6,122 nt of DNA from Acidimicrobiaceae bacterium (lineage in GTDB: Bacteria; Actinomycetota; Acidimicrobiia; Acidimicrobiales; Acidimicrobiaceae). Made by a program: the position numbers and the translations under genes. The notes beneath the pieces were generated by a model. It searched no databases, had not been told where the DNA came from, and saw only the letters and a program-made list of their open reading frames with translations. Positions 4,847 through 6,122 of this stretch are shown one piece after another. The stretch covers positions 1 to 6,122 of the forward strand of contig JABEUP010000098.1 in assembly GCA_013044365.1 (NCBI GenBank), given 5' to 3'. The stretch's first letter is position 1, and each line of letters starts with the position of its first letter.

Positions 4847-5859
4847 ACATTTATCAGAACCTTACCGACCGCCGCACGTTCCACAGCCTGGTGGGCGGCC
4901 GCTGTTTGCGAAAGGCTGAAGTGATGCAACGGCAAACCAGCCTCCTGTCCGACATTAAGCGCTCCGGCCAAAAGAGCAGCCTGCACATCCGCAACTGCCT
5001 GCCTCTTTGCCCCGGTTGGAACGGTGTAGACCATCACATACTGGAATCTGACATTTGCCACCATCGAGGCCCGGATCGGAATTGAGACGGTCTCGCTGTC
5101 GCTCGCGTAAACCGCTACGACAGAATTCCGACCTATTATGGCCTGATCTAGATCTGCATTGGCGTGCGGGGCCACCTCTACGATAATGTCCACCCCATTT
5201 GAAGCAATAACATTTATCGCCTTGGCTGCATCCTGTGTCCGGTAATTAATGACATGATGAGCACCGGCAAGCGCAGCAAGGCGTTCTTTTTCCGGGGTGC
5301 TTACCGTCGTAATTACTTCTGCTCCCGACCATAGTGCCAATTCGATGGCGGCGTGCCCGACTGCACCGGCCCCTCCCGCAATAAGAACAGTCTTGCCTTC
5401 TAAAGAACCCGGGTAAAGACGGCCGTCAGTCTGCTCGTGTACGGTCAGGCACCTATGGGCAGTAAGAGCTGGGATGCCCAGGCTGGCACCAAGATCCCAG
5501 GTGGCAAAATCGGGTAATGGAACTGCGTGGTCCTGCGGGAGTGCAATTATTTCCTGGGCGGTTCCGTTGGCACGCTGATAGGCTGCCTCCCAAATCCATA
5601 CCCTCTGACCCATGCGGGCCGGGTCAACCCCCTCTCCGAGACCAACAACTGTTCCGGCGCCGTCCTGATTGGGAACAATTTCAGCAAACGGAAGCGGCGC
5701 GCCGGGTTTAGTCCCGCGGCGCGACCTCCAATCCGTTGGATTTACCCCTGAAACTGCTATTCGGACTAGCACCTCTCCGGCCGACGGGGAAGGCTCCGGC
5801 CGGTCAATGAGTTGCAGTACATTTGTGTCACCGCTCTCGCGGTATACGATTGCGCGCAT
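4837..5859 (-). CDS. Quinone oxidoreductase-type MDR protein (NADPH:quinone reductase family)
   Basis: A 340-residue zinc-free medium-chain dehydrogenase/reductase (COG0604, zeta-crystallin/QOR type), likely to transfer hydride from NADPH to a quinone or an activated double bond in the cytoplasm. It begins MRAIVYRESGDTNVLQL. Landmarks are SGVNPTDWRSRRG (37-49), IVPNQDGAG (61-69), the nucleotide motif AGGAGAVGHAAIELA (161-175), AGAHHVINYR (198-207) and GVDIIVEV (222-229). Its only Cys is Cys137, so neither zinc site exists, as expected for QOR. The reading frame stays open to a GTG at 5946, but the extra 29 residues are unlike the family. The ATG at 5859 starts exactly at the conserved N-terminus, after a GGGTGGGA stretch. 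A gap of 414 bases separates it from the next minus-strand gene, so it is probably its own transcript. Link to the aromatic pathway: none visible. Acrylyl- or crotonyl-reductase-like activity cannot be excluded. Confidence 0.9.
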   Translation of the reverse strand: MRAIVYRESGDTNVLQLIDRPEPSPSAGEVLVRIAVSGVNPTDWRSRRGTKPGAPLPFAEIVPNQDGAGTVVGLGEGVDPARMGQRVWIWEAAYQRANGTAQEIIALPQDHAVPLPDFATWDLGASLGIPALTAHRCLTVHEQTDGRLYPGSLEGKTVLIAGGAGAVGHAAIELALWSGAEVITTVSTPEKERLAALAGAHHVINYRTQDAAKAINVIASNGVDIIVEVAPHANADLDQAIIGRNSVVAVYASDSETVSIPIRASMVANVRFQYVMVYTVPTGAKRQAVADVQAALLAGALNVGQEAGLPLHHFSLSQTAAAHQAVERAAVGKVLINVGE

Positions 5860-6006
5860 AGTTTTTCCCACCCGCTCGATGAATTTCGGAGACGCTCTCC
5901 CAATTCTAGATCTGTCGGACCCCGGCGATCCGCTGTAAAACGGCACTATGACTCTCGAACCAATCTGATGCTTGGGTACACCGGTAGAACCTAAATAAAT
6001 TCGCCG

Positions 6007-6049
6007 CCCGCTAATACCTCATTGAAAAGCAGCCCTTCATTTGAGCGGG
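6007..6049. terminator. Inverted repeat between a possible upstream gene end and the oxidoreductase gene
   Basis: CCCGCT (6007-6012) and AGCGGG (6044-6049) form a 6-bp G+C-rich stem around 31 bases, just after the stop of the possible minus-strand gene ending at 6052. There is no clean T run. It could be a terminator or a regulator site for the oxidoreductase gene. Confidence 0.25.
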
Positions 6050-6051
6050 AA

Positions 6052-6122
6052 TCAGTCCATGAAATTCAACCAGGTATTGATGATCCCACCCGGATCACCT
6101 CTGGTAGCGTGCCAAATTAGGA
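6052..6122 (-). CDS. Possible C-terminal end of an unidentified minus-strand gene
   Basis: The minus strand is open from the right edge to a TGA at 6052, giving LIWHATRGDPGGIINTWLNF followed by MD. This looks protein-like, and the strand agrees with the next gene 192 bases downstream, but 23 codons are too few to name it. The opposite strand has a competing ATG frame at 6059 that is also open to the edge. At most one of them is real. Confidence 0.3.
   Translation of the reverse strand, partial: LIWHATRGDPGGIINTWLNFMD

Noticed and set aside
5775..5802. Repeated CTCCGGCCG pair
   Set aside because: It falls in the coding sequence for the N-terminal PEPSPSAGE segment of the oxidoreductase and is explained by the repeated amino acids.
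5860..5946. GTG at 5946 as start of the quinone oxidoreductase
   Set aside because: The added 29 residues are low in conservation features, and the ATG at 5859 matches the family N-terminus exactly.
6059..6122. Plus-strand gene start (MKFNQVLMIPPGS) at the right edge
   Set aside because: The GGGA before it is a weak ribosome site, only 21 codons are visible, and the minus strand has an equally plausible gene end; it cannot be supported.

Overview
The window is bacterial DNA of roughly even base composition (about half G+C by eye). It is densely packed with metabolic genes and has short intergenic gaps, Shine-Dalgarno sites and two TATAAT boxes. Nothing in it fixes the taxon. The isomerase has the GGSGxGE active-site loop best known from actinobacterial RpiB, but one protein is not enough to assign a phylum. 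I see no mobile element, RNA gene, CRISPR array or transcription-regulator gene.

Layout. (1) Positions 1-1970, minus strand: an operon reading, in transcription order, zinc-dependent MDR dehydrogenase, ligK-type aldolase, then the first 37 codons of a ligJ-type hydratase cut by the left edge. (2) Positions 1971-2112: a divergent promoter region with a TATAAT box for the minus operon and an imperfect dyad that looks like an operator. (3) Positions 2113-3545, plus strand: a two-gene operon with an ATGA overlap, encoding a 4,5-dihydroxyphthalate decarboxylase-like protein and an RpiB-like sugar-phosphate isomerase. (4) Positions 3574-4422, minus strand: an alpha/beta hydrolase with a cysteine in the nucleophile elbow, facing the isomerase gene tail to tail. 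(5) Positions 4423-4836: a 414-base non-coding stretch rich in inverted and direct repeats. (6) Positions 4837-5859, minus strand: a zinc-free quinone-oxidoreductase-type MDR protein. (7) Positions 5860-6122: non-coding DNA, then possibly the last codons of another minus-strand gene.

How it may work together. LigJ (4-oxalomesaconate hydratase) and LigK (4-carboxy-4-hydroxy-2-oxoadipate aldolase) are the last two steps of protocatechuate 4,5-cleavage and gallate degradation, giving pyruvate and oxaloacetate. The divergent decarboxylase belongs to the family that makes protocatechuate from 4,5-dihydroxyphthalate. The simplest reading is part of an aromatic-acid (phthalate- or gallate-like) catabolic cluster. 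The ring-cleavage dioxygenase, semialdehyde dehydrogenase and lactonase are not in this window. The dehydrogenase, the isomerase and the Cys-hydrolase have no place in the textbook route, so the real substrate may be different. The isomerase also lacks both the catalytic Cys and the ring-opening His of E. coli RpiB.
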